This document shows positions 24,722 to 36,159 of a stretch of DNA of 64,000 nucleotides, in pieces. The translations under genes were made by a program, and so were the position numbers. The notes beneath the pieces are model-generated. The model was not told the DNA's origin. It searched no databases and saw only the letters and a list, made by a program, of their open reading frames with translations. Each line of letters begins with the position of its first letter. The first letter of the stretch is position 1. The DNA lies in assembly GCA_029448655.1 (NCBI GenBank), contig JACCLO010000009.1:1736001-1800000 (forward strand), written 5' to 3'. The stretch is from Wolfiporia cocos. Taxonomy: Eukaryota > Basidiomycota > Agaricomycetes > Polyporales > Phaeolaceae.

Positions 24722-24830
24722 GTGTCGGGCGGACCCCAGGCCATCCATGAGCAGATAGACTCGGGGCATGTACCATAGCTGTGGTACAGGGGCCATTTCT
24801 GGCTCATATGGCCTGGGGCTCGCCCGCCAC
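24722..24830. repeat. Long imperfect inverted repeat (about 109 bp hairpin)
   Basis: Two arms of roughly 50 nt face each other around a centre near 24778. GACCCCAGGCCATCCATGAGC on the left is mirrored on the right by GCTCATATGGCCTGGGGCTC, and inner arms GTACCATAGCTGTGGTAC are nearly palindromic. Most positions pair with a few mismatches and small gaps. It may be a fold-back element or a precursor of small RNA. Confidence 0.7.
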
Positions 24831-25186
24831 TTTAACTGTTTGGGCCAGTTTCTACCAGGTGTGGGTGGGCTCGCTACAACTCCGCCCATGGTCCAAAAAG
24901 TGACCTGCCCGTGTAGAATTCAGCACAAATGTGAAAGGCAATGTAACATATGCTGCGAGGGATCGTTATTGTGCTCATACAATTCCAACGAGAGTCGTTC
25001 CACTCACAGTTTTTCTGTGTGATGGCCAGGCTGCTCAGTGAAGTGCTCTGGAATTGTTTGTCGAGCTCTCGGCTGCTCCAGTGCGGTGGAAGACGGATGG
25101 CCAGCGTGTGATCTGGATCTCGTGAGGAGGTACAAACGGACGAAGTACATTTTCTGAGCTGTCACCCTTCTCTCACTCTCTCCATC

Positions 25187-26510
25187 ATGTCCAAACGCAT
25201 CCGCATCTTCACCCGGGAGGACGTCGCGGCCCACAGCTCAGGCTCCGGGTGCTGGGTCACTCGCAATGGCAAGGTTTATGATGTGACGAACTTCCTACCC
25301 GACCACCCAGGCGGAGACGACCTTATACTGAAGTACGCTGGAAGAGACGTGGAGGAAATCATGAAGGACCCCCTCGAACACGACCATTCAGATTCAGCGT
25401 ACGACATGTTGGAGGAGTGTGTCATTGGACGGCTCGGTACGAGCGAGACTATCGTGAGCGAAGGTGTGTTCCGTGATGTCTCAGGGTACGAGGAGCCATG
25501 CTCATGGCACTATCTCAGATTGGGACGAGGCCAACTTTGAACCGGAGAATACGGATCTGGCGGCAGACTATGAGAAGAACCAGTTCCTTGACCTCCGCAA
25601 GCCCCTGTTGCGCCAGGTCTGGGAGGCCAACTGGACCAAGTCGTACTACATGCAGCAGGTTCACCAGCCACGCCACACGCCCGAGTCGCCTCGGATCTTC
25701 GGTCCAGGTTATCTGGAGGTAAGTACAATGACCGGACTTAGCAGCATCGACTCAAGTAACGTCTCGCAGGTTCTTTCTCGTACAGCGTGGTACGTTGTGC
25801 CGATCGTCTGGCTACCCATAGCGGGCTACCTCTACGCGCGCTCGCTCGTACAATTCACACTTGGGCATTACTCCCTCCCGCTCTTTACGCAGAACCCCAC
25901 TGCGCCATTGAGGCTCCTCATCTCTGTTGGCATCCCTGCGTCATCACTGGTTAAAACGTCTCTCTGCTTCGTCTTCGGCAACTTCGTGTGGACAATCCTC
26001 GAATACATCTTCCACCGGTTCATATTTCACGTTGATGCGCTGCTTCCGGATCACCCTGCGGCGCTGACGCTGCATTTCCTCATGCATGGCATTCACCACT
26101 ACCTGCCGATGGACCGCTTGAGGCTTGTGATGCCGCCTACATTGTTCGTGATCTTGTCATTCCCGATGACGCAACTTGCGCACGCACTATTCCCTCCTGC
26201 TGTGGCGAACGGTACCATTGCTGGAGCGTTTGTATTCTGTAAGTAGTTCTCACATTCAAAAATCATAGCTTTTAACTCTTTTGCAGATGTACTGTATGAC
26301 TGCATGCACTACGCGTGAGTTGACTGTCAACTTTCTCTTCACACTGATATGAATGACACTACTTTCAGGCTGCATCACACGAGGCTGCCAGCATATGTGG
26401 CAGAGATGAAGAAGTACCACCTTGCGCACCACTATAAGAACTTCGACCTCGGGTTCGGCGTGACCAGCAAGATCTGGGACTATGTATTCAACACTGTCCT
26501 CCCCGTGTGA
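25187..26510 (+). CDS. SCS7: Sphingolipid fatty-acid 2-hydroxylase (FA2H/Scs7)
   Basis: Five exons (25187-25463, 25519-25718, 25770-26238, 26287-26314, 26369-26510) close to 371 residues. It adds the 2-hydroxyl group to very-long-chain acyl chains of ceramide in the ER. Residues 1 to about 85 are a cytochrome b5 domain with haem ligand motif HPGG. The rest is the membrane hydroxylase with two to four transmembrane stretches and the di-iron histidine boxes: HRFIFH, HFLMHGIHHY, HHTRLP and HLAHHYKN. PMDRLRLVMPP and FGVTSKIWDYVF are also family-typical. Length matches the family. The start is the first ATG directly before the b5 fold. Confidence 0.96.
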
Positions 26511-26956
26511 GCAGACACGATATTGTTATCACTGTACTGTGATATCTTTGCCATTCTTTTCTGTTTGTTATTTGGAGTATAGGTACATTACACTCGAATT
26601 CTATACTGGGTTCCAAGTATGGATGCTGCTATACGGGTTCGGAATACGCTACCACTTACTGCCTTTGTTATATCCTGCCCGTAGAGACATTGTAATGAAC
26701 AGCTCACCCCTCTTGAAACTTGGTCGGTTTGATTTCTGAGCGGTATTCAACGGCAAAGCCCAGTCGCCGTGTCAGTAATAGCAACCGCCATCTTTGATTG
26801 GGCTTAGTACTGCAAGCGTATTCCCACTACGTAACAGACGTCTGTCAGCGATAGTCGTCTTGAAACTGACGGGGAGAAGCCTGGCAATCTGGAATACTGT
26901 GACTCAGCACTTGGTGCAGCGACCAGCCATCTGCGAAGCCACTCCGGTCCGTTTAG
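26511..26956. other. Intergenic between hydroxylase and phosphatase
   Basis: 3' flank of the hydroxylase and promoter of the phosphatase on the same strand; no gene or clear element seen. Confidence 0.5.
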
Positions 26957-29363
26957 ATGAATTGTGAACTTACCGTCGTGCTCCGTCTGCTATCGCTTTT
27001 GCTGGTAGCCCTATCGTGTTCGCAGTCTGCGGTCTTCTCCTTGCAGACGTACATGGTCATCCCGGAAGGTGGTGGGCCGACGAAGGTGACCACTGCCGGA
27101 GATTCGTCGGGTAGAACTAAGCTCGGCCATGTCCCGCTGGACGTCGACGGATACCCCGTCGCACCGCCTGAGCTCGAGCTCGAGCAGGTGCACATATATG
27201 TGCGGCATGGTGCGTTCCCTGGCTGAAAACACCCGCAATAACCGACCAGCCCTACCATAAATTCGATACACATCTGATGCACTGTGAGCAGGCGAACGCA
27301 CACCCGTTGGCGTGCGTATGGCGGACCCGCCTGCCTCACTCCCGAAGCACTGGATGTTCTGTCATACGGCGAGGGATCTCCACGCTGCCGTCGCTAGCGG
27401 GAGTCGAATGGTCCCGGGTGCTCCTCTGGTGGCAGGACAAGATGGAGGAACCGGAGAAGAAGAATCGTTGCGCACGCTACGAATCGTGGAACGGGCAGAT
27501 GGGACCGCGATGCTAGGTGAATGGTGAGCAGACCCCTCCATGCCTCACTTGTGTCGTTTTCTGTGGGAGTAGACCGCTAGAGCTTATTGATTCAATTGTC
27601 ACGGATATTGCTGCTCTGAAGTCTACTAGGTGAATTGACCGATGTCGGAAGACAGGTACGCGTGCCGAGCAGCTCTCTCTGCGTTTGAGTGAATCTAGAA
27701 CCCTTGCTCATACAAGATCCCTCGTGTACGATGATCACAGACCACGTACGACTTCGGGCACGCCTTAAGGCAGCTCTACATAGACAGGTGTGTTCGAGCG
27801 AGTTATTTACGTCAATTCTCGGATATTAACTGCTGTTCGCAACTTCAATTCGCCACAACTCGCTTTATCGGCGACTTCTGTAGACTAGGCTTCCTGCCTG
27901 ACGTTGCGAAGTCGAACAACGAAATATACCTGCGGTCCACAAATGTACCGCGCACCGTCGAATCCCTCCAGCAGATCACACACGGATTGTACCCTGAGAC
28001 GAAGTCCGGGGCTGGATTTGTCCCAGTCGTCAGGATACGGTTCGTTACAATTCTCACGGCTCATGCGGAGACACAATTGCTAAGTGTGGTTGCAGTAATG
28101 GGAAAGATGAGAATTTGTTTGGCAATACACTCGTTTGCAAACGACTCGAAGCACTCCAACTAGGCTTTGCAAAAGGCACGTTGATGTTCATCCCCGGCAT
28201 TCTGGGTTGACACTTATTACTAACACCGTACCACTGTAGCGGCAGCAGCAGAATGGAACGAAACTCTTGCCTCGCTCGATGTGAAGCTATCGAAGTATAT
28301 CGGGGGAAACCCTGTGCGGTTGGACGGAAAACCTCGCGCTTCTGGTATTCTTGACACGGTCCGTACAACTAATTTGTTTCTCCCTGATGGAGGCAATGTC
28401 AGTGACTTGTGAGGCGCACAGATCAGGGCGGCCGATGCACATGGTGTCAATGTACCCAAAGAATTTAGGGAACCAGGCGTTATGGACCTAATTGTGCGTG
28501 ACCAGCGGCCCTTACCACTGTGGAATAGTCTCCAACAGAGCACTGTTTCCTCCAATAGGAAAAGGCCGTTGTACATGAATGGTTCGCTGGTGAGCATCTG
28601 TCCACAGAAGTGGCGACGAGGGCGTCATGTACCTCGAGCTGATCAAGTTCTGTCGCACAGGGTGTGAGATGCCCATACATGCTGCCACCCTGATTCTCAA
28701 CGTTGCTTACTCCGACCCTTATAGACAAGACGGAAGAAGTGAGAAGGCTGGGCATGGGACCTCTTCTTAGCGACCTGGCGCGCAAGATGCAGGCCAAAAT
28801 AGAAGGGAGCATGCAAGACCCGCTCAAAATCCTAATCCACAGCACGCATGACACGAGTCTGGCTGCACTGTGCAGCACCCTTGATGTATTTGACAACAGG
28901 TATGTTAGAGTTCAGGCTATCAGCATGGGCTGCGTTCGAGCGACTATTGGCTGGTTGCTAGGTGGCCGGCGTTCTCGTCTGCAGTGACATTTGAATTGTT
29001 TCGGAGGCACAATCAGAGCAGGATGCAACCTACGGTGTGGCAAAATGTCCTTGCCCCATTTCGGCGCCAGCGATCCGATACTTCGTCGGAATTTTGTACG
29101 TTAGCCTTTCATAAAGCGTTTGTCTTACGACAAATTGACCACCACACGTTCCCATTTCGGCGCATTCAGATGTCCGTCTGCGCTACCAGAATCGCAATCT
29201 TCCCCTCCCGGCCTGTGCGCCGGAGGGAAAGCACTTGCCCGGGTCGCCAGAATTCTGCACCTTTGCGGCGTTCCGCGAGCGGGTGCAAGAACTCACGCCA
29301 CTCGACTGGGAAGCCGAATGTGCGACAACGAGAGGATCTCCTGAGAGGACTAGTAATGTATAG
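26957..29363 (+). CDS. Secreted histidine acid phosphatase family protein
   Basis: Twelve exons close to 508 residues: 26957-27209, 27292-27523, 27622-27655, 27741-27787, 27884-28039, 28096-28175, 28240-28358, 28422-28493, 28559-28589, 28725-28899, 28962-29095, 29170-29363. An N-terminal signal peptide is evident (a Leu/Val-rich core, LLSLLLVALSCSQSA). The catalytic phosphohistidine motif is HIYVRHGERTPV, with the RHG split by intron 1. Further blocks are LLGELTDVGRQ, RSTNVPRTVESLQQI and the acid/base motif ILIHSTHDTSLAAL. The tail (RLRYQNRNLPLPAC, GKHLPGSPEFCTFAAF) is typical of the branch that includes animal acid-phosphatase-like 2 (PXYLP1). It is expected in the secretory pathway or outside the cell; the substrate is unknown. 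The intron at 28176-28239 has a GC donor. Confidence 0.9.
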
Positions 29364-31110
29364 TTGAAGGAAAGACTTCTCATGAGAGCGTCTTGATAAC
29401 AACTTCAGAATGTCCCGACATTACCACATCGTCCAGACTAGCCTCAGCTGATGGGTTCCCTCACACTTCATGTAATCACAATCGGTTGGTCACAAATACC
29501 ACCGAACGTTTAGGCGGCGGCCATCAGAATTGTTCAGCCATCCTTGCGAGTACTCTAGCGAGGGCGGACGACGGGTGCGCGTTTGCGTCTGAGACAGAAA
29601 TAAATGGCTCGCTGCCCGAATGTCGATTACGCGGCATCATTATCTTCTACACAAAGCGCTGACTTGGCGGTCTTGCCGTACGGACACCCAGGAATGTTAT
29701 GTAAATGCATGTATCTTCCGGAGTATGTCAAGTGCAGCTTCATGCATTGACATCTTACGTCCATTTCATCCGCCTCAGATCATACAGGCACCTGGCGCGC
29801 GGAGAGATGGCACGTGGCTTGCAGGATCCAGCGGTGATTCACGAATTCCGTCCCCATTTCTGTAGACCTGTGAGTCATCGTGCCGTCAACGTTTCAATTT
29901 CAACGGCCAACCTTTTCCCCCGCCCTACTACACTTCCCGCTTATGACATGAGATGCTCTGCCCATTTTCGCATTCAACTACTGAACGTGCCTTCCACGAC
30001 CAACTATGCATTATGTAAGCCACTAAGTCCCATCTCTGAAGGTATTATTACTGACCCAGATTGTTTGGCACGGCTTTCTGGATTAACGTCACTTTTTGAT
30101 GAGATCGCTCGGTATCAAGCAGAGGTTCTGATTCACAGGGTTTGAGCGCCTCAGCTATGGCATAAAGAGATATTGATCCCAGCGCATAGGCTGCTTCTAA
30201 CATGTTTGTGGCAGGCGGAATACATAACCCCCACCCCAAAGTCAGCGCCTGTGGCTTCATAACCAATGCTGAGATCTCATGTCGCCTTTCTCAATATGAA
30301 TCAAGCTGCCACCTCTGTCAGTCTCCTCTGATCTAACCATGGCAGTTGCCTCTTGCATATGTTGCAAAAAAATGGCACGCAAGTCAAAATCTAGCCTATA
30401 TCATAATTATACATGATCAGCATTAGCGGTATAGTGGTATATTGCAGGATGTTAAATTATACTATCTACTTACAGTATGGTTTAATCAATGTTGCATTTT
30501 GTTTTGCCTGCAGATTAATTTGCATGCAAATCGCAGCTGCGCGATTCAAGGGAGGCGCAATTGGTATATTATGTAAGATAAGTAACGGAAATTGAATATG
30601 AGGCCTTGACGGCTCGTGTTTCTGTCTGTCTAACGCTGTGGCTCGGCCCGGCTGAAACAGGTATTTGCCCCAACCTTCCACGCAGCCAGGATGTGAATTT
30701 GGGCAAGCTCGTTAGCGCCTGACCACAGTTTTACTGGGAGCTTCATCGTCAGGTAAATCGACCTCACGTCCTGAAAGTGCTTTCAACACGTAGCTCAGCG
30801 TTAATGACATCATTGAATATTGAATATGCGCTTGAGCAGCTACGCGCCACCAGTCATTATTCCCACCGATCCCCGACTTCGCCTCCCGTCCCGACAAACA
30901 CAAGTCCGAAAGACCGCCTAGATGTACAACCAGACTACGAGCTCCCGCTGCGATACTGGCTGTACTGAATTCCGCAGTGGACTTCTTCGGACGGTCCCAA
31001 CCAGGCGTCGGTAACGCCGGATGATCATCTGCCGTCATTTATGAAGCCTAAAGGCGCATGATGATTCACTGTGACCTGTTCGAACATCTAGTGCCTCTAG
31101 GATCTAAACT
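29364..31110. other. Intergenic 1.7 kb, no gene recognised
   Basis: Several frames of 70-146 codons occur on both strands (for example 29705-30145 plus, 30712-31038 minus), but none has a recognisable domain. The part around 30350-30600 is AT-rich and holds two adjacent palindromes (30518-30531 and 30532-30541). Confidence 0.4.
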
Positions 31111-33755
31111 ATGTCTCTATATCGATTACAGCCTGTCTCACGAACATATAGGGCCGCTGCAGCTCTATCTGGCAAGCGTTCCATATCACTATCCGTGGCG
31201 GAAGGCCCCTCCCAGCCACCTTTGGTGTCACACACGCTTTCGGGGTACTTCGCTCAGGAGATCGTAGCAAAATATGGTGCCAGGCCAGCTCTCATTGCTC
31301 GCAGTGAGCAAGCCCGCGTGCACGGAGGCCCACGATCGCCGAACATGGGCGTATCGCAGCATCTGGCCTGGGACTTTGAGGAATTCAATAGGCACATTCA
31401 GGCGCTCGCGCGGGGTCTGCTTGGCCTCGGTGTCAAGAAGGGAGACCGTGTTGCGGTACTGATGGGCAACAATAGGTGCGTTGCTATTACTTGATGTATT
31501 CAGACCACTATATAGAACTGGGCGCAGCGCATATGCTTCGTTACAGTGGGCATGTGCGAGTATTGGCGCCATCCTTGTCACCCTGAATCCGGCGTACAGA
31601 CTGCCTGAGCTGGTACGTCTCGGTATCCGACTGTCACGACAAGTAGCGGCTAGATGAACGACACAGGTGAAAGCATTGAACTTGGTCGGAGTCACCCATC
31701 TCTTCGTTGTCCCACGCATACGGAGTTCTGCATACATCTCCATGTTATCACAGACTTTCCCTACTCTTCGGTATTCGGCCCCTGGCGAAATACAGGAAGA
31801 GACATTACCCACACTTCGGCATCTAGTCGTGGTTGATAACACCCCAGACCCAAAGACATACCGAGAAAGCATTGAGGACACTAAGTGCGCAGTTGACTTC
31901 CGTGAAGTACTCCTTTGGCGGGAAGACAGTGCCGAGAAACGTCGTGTAAATGAAGTCGGTGCTTCGCTGAAGTGTGACGATGTGATCAACTTGCAGTTCA
32001 CGAGGTAAAGATCCTGTCGCGCTGTTGGAGGTTCAGCTGATCAATACAATTTAGCGGTACAACAGGAGCACCGAAAGCTGTTTCAGTATGCACTTCTTAT
32101 GCTGACAGCGTTGGGATGCTGAAGCTTTTGCAGCTGACCCATCACAATCTACTCAACAATGGGTTGTCCATAGGACGCAACATGCGCCTCACGCCGTCAG
32201 ATATCCTCTGTACGTTCAGCCTAATGACTCGTGCCCGGTTCATCGTATTGACCTACGCATAGGCAACGTTCCACCGCTCTTCCACTGTTTTGATGAGTCC
32301 CTTCTTTCTTTGTGCATTTTATCAGCCTGACGTGCCAGTCTCTTGCCAACACGCCTCGTCCTAGGTAACCTGGCCGCTTGGACGCACGGCTCATGTATCG
32401 TATATCCTGCGCAGAACTACGACCCGAAGGCTATTGTGGACGCTATCTGCGAGGAGAGATGCACTGCGCTACATGGTGTGCCGACGCACTTCCTCGGCAT
32501 CCTTGCAGAGGTGCATGCGCGCAAAGAGGCAGGAGAAATTGTCAATCTGAGCTCACTGAGGTGTGTCACAAAGTTCTGCGGGGTGGTAGGCTTGAGTCGA
32601 TTGTCGACACAGGACTGGGATGGCTGCGGGGACGTCCATACCGACCGATCTCATGCAGCAACTTGTAGACATATTGAACCTGAAAGAGTTGACAATCGGC
32701 TACGGAATGAGTACGTGGCTCTTTTATTTGTCTGAGCTATTTTGACGAGTCGTATGCCCTATCTCTAGCGGAGACTAGGTGCTGTCATGTCGACAATCTC
32801 AAGATTCAGTGATGCTCACAGCTCGTGCAGCCCTGTATCGTTCCAGTCGACAACCGACGATCCCATTATCAAGCGCGTCGAGACGGTGGGCAAGGTGATG
32901 CCTCACGTGAAGGCAAAGATCGTCAACCAAGAGGGAGAGATTGTGCCCATCGGATCCCCCGGCGAGATTGCAGTGACAGGTTATGTGCTACAGAAAGGGT
33001 GAGATGGCGCGTACCAAAGGCCCGGCATCAGAGAAAGGCTTGACTCTTCCATGCAGGTACTGGGAAGACGAAGAGCAGACCGCCAAGGCTATGCGGAAAG
33101 ACTCTGACGGCACACTTTGGATGTACACTGGTGACAAAGGCGTATTAGATAGGGAAGGTTACTTGAAGAGTAAGTTGTTTCCTTGGCCATAGTCTCGCCT
33201 CAGGTGTGAATTCCTTCGTACAGTTGTTGGCAGAATCAAGGTGAGCTAATATAATGATACATTTTCGGCGCTTATTCGATGTCGATCTCACGACACAGGA
33301 CATTATCATTCGCGGAGGCGAGGTGAGCTATATCCATCATAGGTGCCATATTACAAAGGCTGAGTGATTATTAGAACCTGTTCCCAGTGCAAATTGAGAA
33401 TGTCCTGTCTGCGCATCCGGCGATCCACGAGGTTGCGGCCATTGCAGTGCCTGATGCTCGGCTGGGCGAGGTAGTCGGGGCATGGATTGTCCGCGATCCT
33501 CAGTCCTCACAGAAGCTGTCGAGGAAGGAAGTGCGTGCGCTAGTCTTAGAGAACATGAATCCTCAGGTATGCTGTCCAGCCGGCGAGTTGGAGGCGATCT
33601 GATGTTGGTTGCAGAACACGCCGGCCTGGGTGTGGTTCGCTGGCGAGGATGGCGTCCCAGAGGAGATGCCGAAAACTGCGAGTGGGAAGATCATGAAGCA
33701 CGTCCTGAGGTCATGGGCTCAAGACTTGACGAAGAAAAACATTGGACGTGTCTAA
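31111..33755 (+). CDS. Acyl-CoA synthetase, ACSF2-like, probably mitochondrial
   Basis: Fifteen exons close to 631 residues: 31111-31475, 31528-31612, 31667-32004, 32055-32085, 32134-32209, 32263-32292, 32353-32560, 32613-32710, 32769-32778, 32831-32998, 33057-33169, 33224-33240, 33299-33322, 33375-33566, 33615-33755. It activates medium- or long-chain fatty acids to acyl-CoA through an acyl-AMP. The first about 28 residues are Arg/Ser/Ala-rich and acid-free, like a mitochondrial presequence. Motifs in order: GVKKGDRVAVLMGNN; the P-loop FTSGTTGAPKAVSLTHHN; PPLFHCFGLVLGNLAAW; LTIGYGMTETSPVSFQ; YTGDKG; GRIKDIIIRGGENLFP; and the catalytic-lysine tail EEMPKTASGKIMKHVLR. The intron at 32293-32352 appears to be AT-AC, and a 10-nt exon (32769-32778) encodes the heart of the TE motif. 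Confidence 0.95.
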
Positions 33756-34470
33756 TTGCTCAATGATGACCTTGAAGATGGGATACCGATTGCTGTGTCT
33801 TACAATATAGGTAAGTGAACCCGTTCTGATCGACAATCGTTTCCCGTACGGGTACTGATCCACATGCTGATATTCAAGGCCATACGTCGAATAGAGAGGC
33901 GTTGTGTCTCAGTCGATAATTCAGAATGATTTGATTATCTTTACATAAGAAGCAGTCCGGATCTCAATCTTCGTAATGGTCTGCTGAGCTAGTATGGTCT
34001 GCTGAGCTAGTATCCGACGCTCAGGGCGCTCTTCTATCGCGGCATTGTCAGCGGCGTTGATAATGCATACTCCTCAAATGGCCGGAAGGACTTGTATTCA
34101 CCGCCTTCTGGCTTGTGCAGGTTGGGGCAACATCGAGGGTACTGATATGTGCCCGACGAGCCCTGTCTTATACGGCGGCAAGGCGTGGAAAGCGCCACGC
34201 GTCTGCCACTCTAGGCAAAACGCGACGTGTCACAAAGCACGAGATGCTCTGTGACGCCGCTCCGTGTGAAAGGAAGTCCGCATGTGGGGCGACGTGCGTT
34301 TTCAGGTGACGTCAAGAACGTCCGGGCCGCCGGCCGGCCAGCGTCGCGCGACGGACGATGAGCCCTCGATAAATACGAACTGGCAGCACAGGCTTGCGCA
34401 TCGCATCTCTTCCCCAACCACCAACCACCACTTTACTTCCTTCTTGTCATCGCATACAGCAACGACCAAG
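33756..34470. other. Intergenic upstream of the dehydrogenase
   Basis: No gene. It contains an 18-bp tandem duplication (listed separately) and, just before 34471, the pyrimidine-rich leader of the dehydrogenase with a possible TATA-like sequence (ATAAATA at 34370-34376). Confidence 0.5.
33976..34011. repeat. 18-bp perfect tandem duplication
   Basis: ATGGTCTGCTGAGCTAGT occurs twice head to tail (33976-33993 and 33994-34011). Confidence 0.85.
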
Positions 34471-35892
34471 ATGCCAGAGGGTACCATGAGAGCGCTGTAC
34501 TATAGCAGGGTGCGTCATCTAGGCTCGCTGACTCAAGGGCACGATCAGCTTAACAGTGCGGTACATGTAATCTAGCCCCAGAACTTTGAGATTAAACAAG
34601 TGCCGATCCCAAAATGCGGTGACGATGATGTCCTTCTCAAGGGTCCGTCCTTATCCCCGTTCTCTCGTGGATCGTGTTGATCCGCGTGATGTAGTGTCTG
34701 TTTGCGGTGTTTGCGGGACTGATGGACACATCCACGACGGCGAGTTCATCGCCAAGTTTCCCGTAAGCGCAACAGTGCATCTAGGGATAACAAATGGCTC
34801 ACCTTACTGTCGCTAGCTCATTCCTGGCCATGAGGCAATTGGCAAGGTGGTTGAGAAGGGCAAGAATGTGAAGGACTTCGAGCTCGGCGACCGTGTCGTC
34901 GCCGATGTCGGCATTTCTGTGAGTGAATACTTCATATATGCGCGCATACATCATCTCAGTGGGCTCCGTGTAGTGTGATCAATGCTTCTACTGCCGAAGA
35001 GGGCAGCCTGTACTCTGCGAGGATTTCCATGCGCGTGGTGTGACGATGGACGGCGGTTTTGCCGAGTATATCGTTTAGTGAGTGCCGATTGTGTCGTAGC
35101 ATGCGCATATACTCATAGTTTATCAGCCACCAGAAGAAGTGCTACAAGATCTACAACCTCACCGATGAGGAGTCCACGCTATTGGAGCCGGCAGCGTGCG
35201 CAATCCATGGCCTTGACAAGTTGAATCCGCCCGTCGGCATTGATGTGCTTCTGCTCGGCGCTGGTCCGACAGGACTCATCCTTGCACAACTACTCAAGTT
35301 GAACGGCGCGCATAAAGTTACCATCGCCGCAAACAAGGGTATCAAGATGGACATCGCGAAACAGTTGAATGCAGCCGACGAATACATCGAGCTTGACCGC
35401 CAAAATCCCGGGCCGCAGTGGGAACAGCTCAAGAAGGACAACCCGTACGGCTTCGACGTTGTTGTCGAGGCGACCGGTGTGGAGAAGATTGCGCAGGAGA
35501 GTATCAACTATGTGCGCCGCGGTGGAACGATCATGATCTATGGTGTATACGAAAATAAGGCTATGGTGCACTGGCCGCCGTCCAAAATCTTCGGCGATGA
35601 AATCAGGGTACGACCTACTTTGTCGTTTTGATCGCTGCACAGGCTCATGTTTGTTCGTGTAGGTCATTGGTTCGTTCTCGCAAGCATTTTGTTTCCCTCG
35701 CGCAGTCGCGTACCTCGATGGTGGTAAGGTCAACGTCAAGGGCATGGTACGTGTTTGCATGATTGTCTCGCGGTTGCCACAGCTGATTCACATCGACTGC
35801 AGGTGACTGATGTCTTCCCGCTAGAAAATTACCAAGGTGCGCTAGACAAGATGAACAGTCGCGGTGCGCTCAAGATTGCCATCAAACCTTGA
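34471..35892 (+). CDS. Zinc-dependent alcohol/polyol dehydrogenase (MDR family)
   Basis: Eight exons (34471-34509, 34576-34642, 34695-34762, 34817-34918, 34974-35077, 35127-35607, 35663-35746, 35803-35892) close to 344 residues. It is a cytosolic NAD(P)-dependent oxidoreductase of the sorbitol or arabinitol dehydrogenase type; the substrate is not proven. The catalytic zinc ligands are in [17 protein letters not shown] and [13 protein letters not shown]. The structural zinc loop appears as [17 protein letters not shown]. The Rossmann motif is [14 protein letters not shown]. It ends [15 protein letters not shown], typical of the family. The three genes from 31111 to 37157 run in the same direction but are separately promoted. 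Confidence 0.93.
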
Positions 35893-36159
35893 GCCGCGGT
35901 ATGGCACGGACACGAATAGCAATTTATGGAATGCATGAACAATGTGGCAGTTGAATGTAACTATGACCATCCGACATACGCGATACCCATAGCGAATGTG
36001 AATGTCGTCTGAGATGTCTGAGGTGGATAGCGTGCGCGTGCGGAAGTGAGATCGCGGGCGACATTAGCGCGCGTCAAGATATAGTGACATCATCAACTTA
36101 TCAGCGGAGCGGGATTGTCGTCAGCCACACCCCTTCAAGCGCAACACATACATCCCACC

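Larger units (their letters stand above)
23012..25186. other. Intergenic with inverted repeats, no gene recognised
   Basis: More than 2 kb without a recognisable protein. Around 23400-23900 there is promoter-like sequence and a possible small spliced plus-strand gene (ATG near 23603, then short splice-bounded blocks with QQQQDLHAVVQ and HVDSWFVTKMRQILPAM), but its frame could not be closed. Two inverted repeats are listed separately. The right end is the promoter of the hydroxylase gene. Confidence 0.45.
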
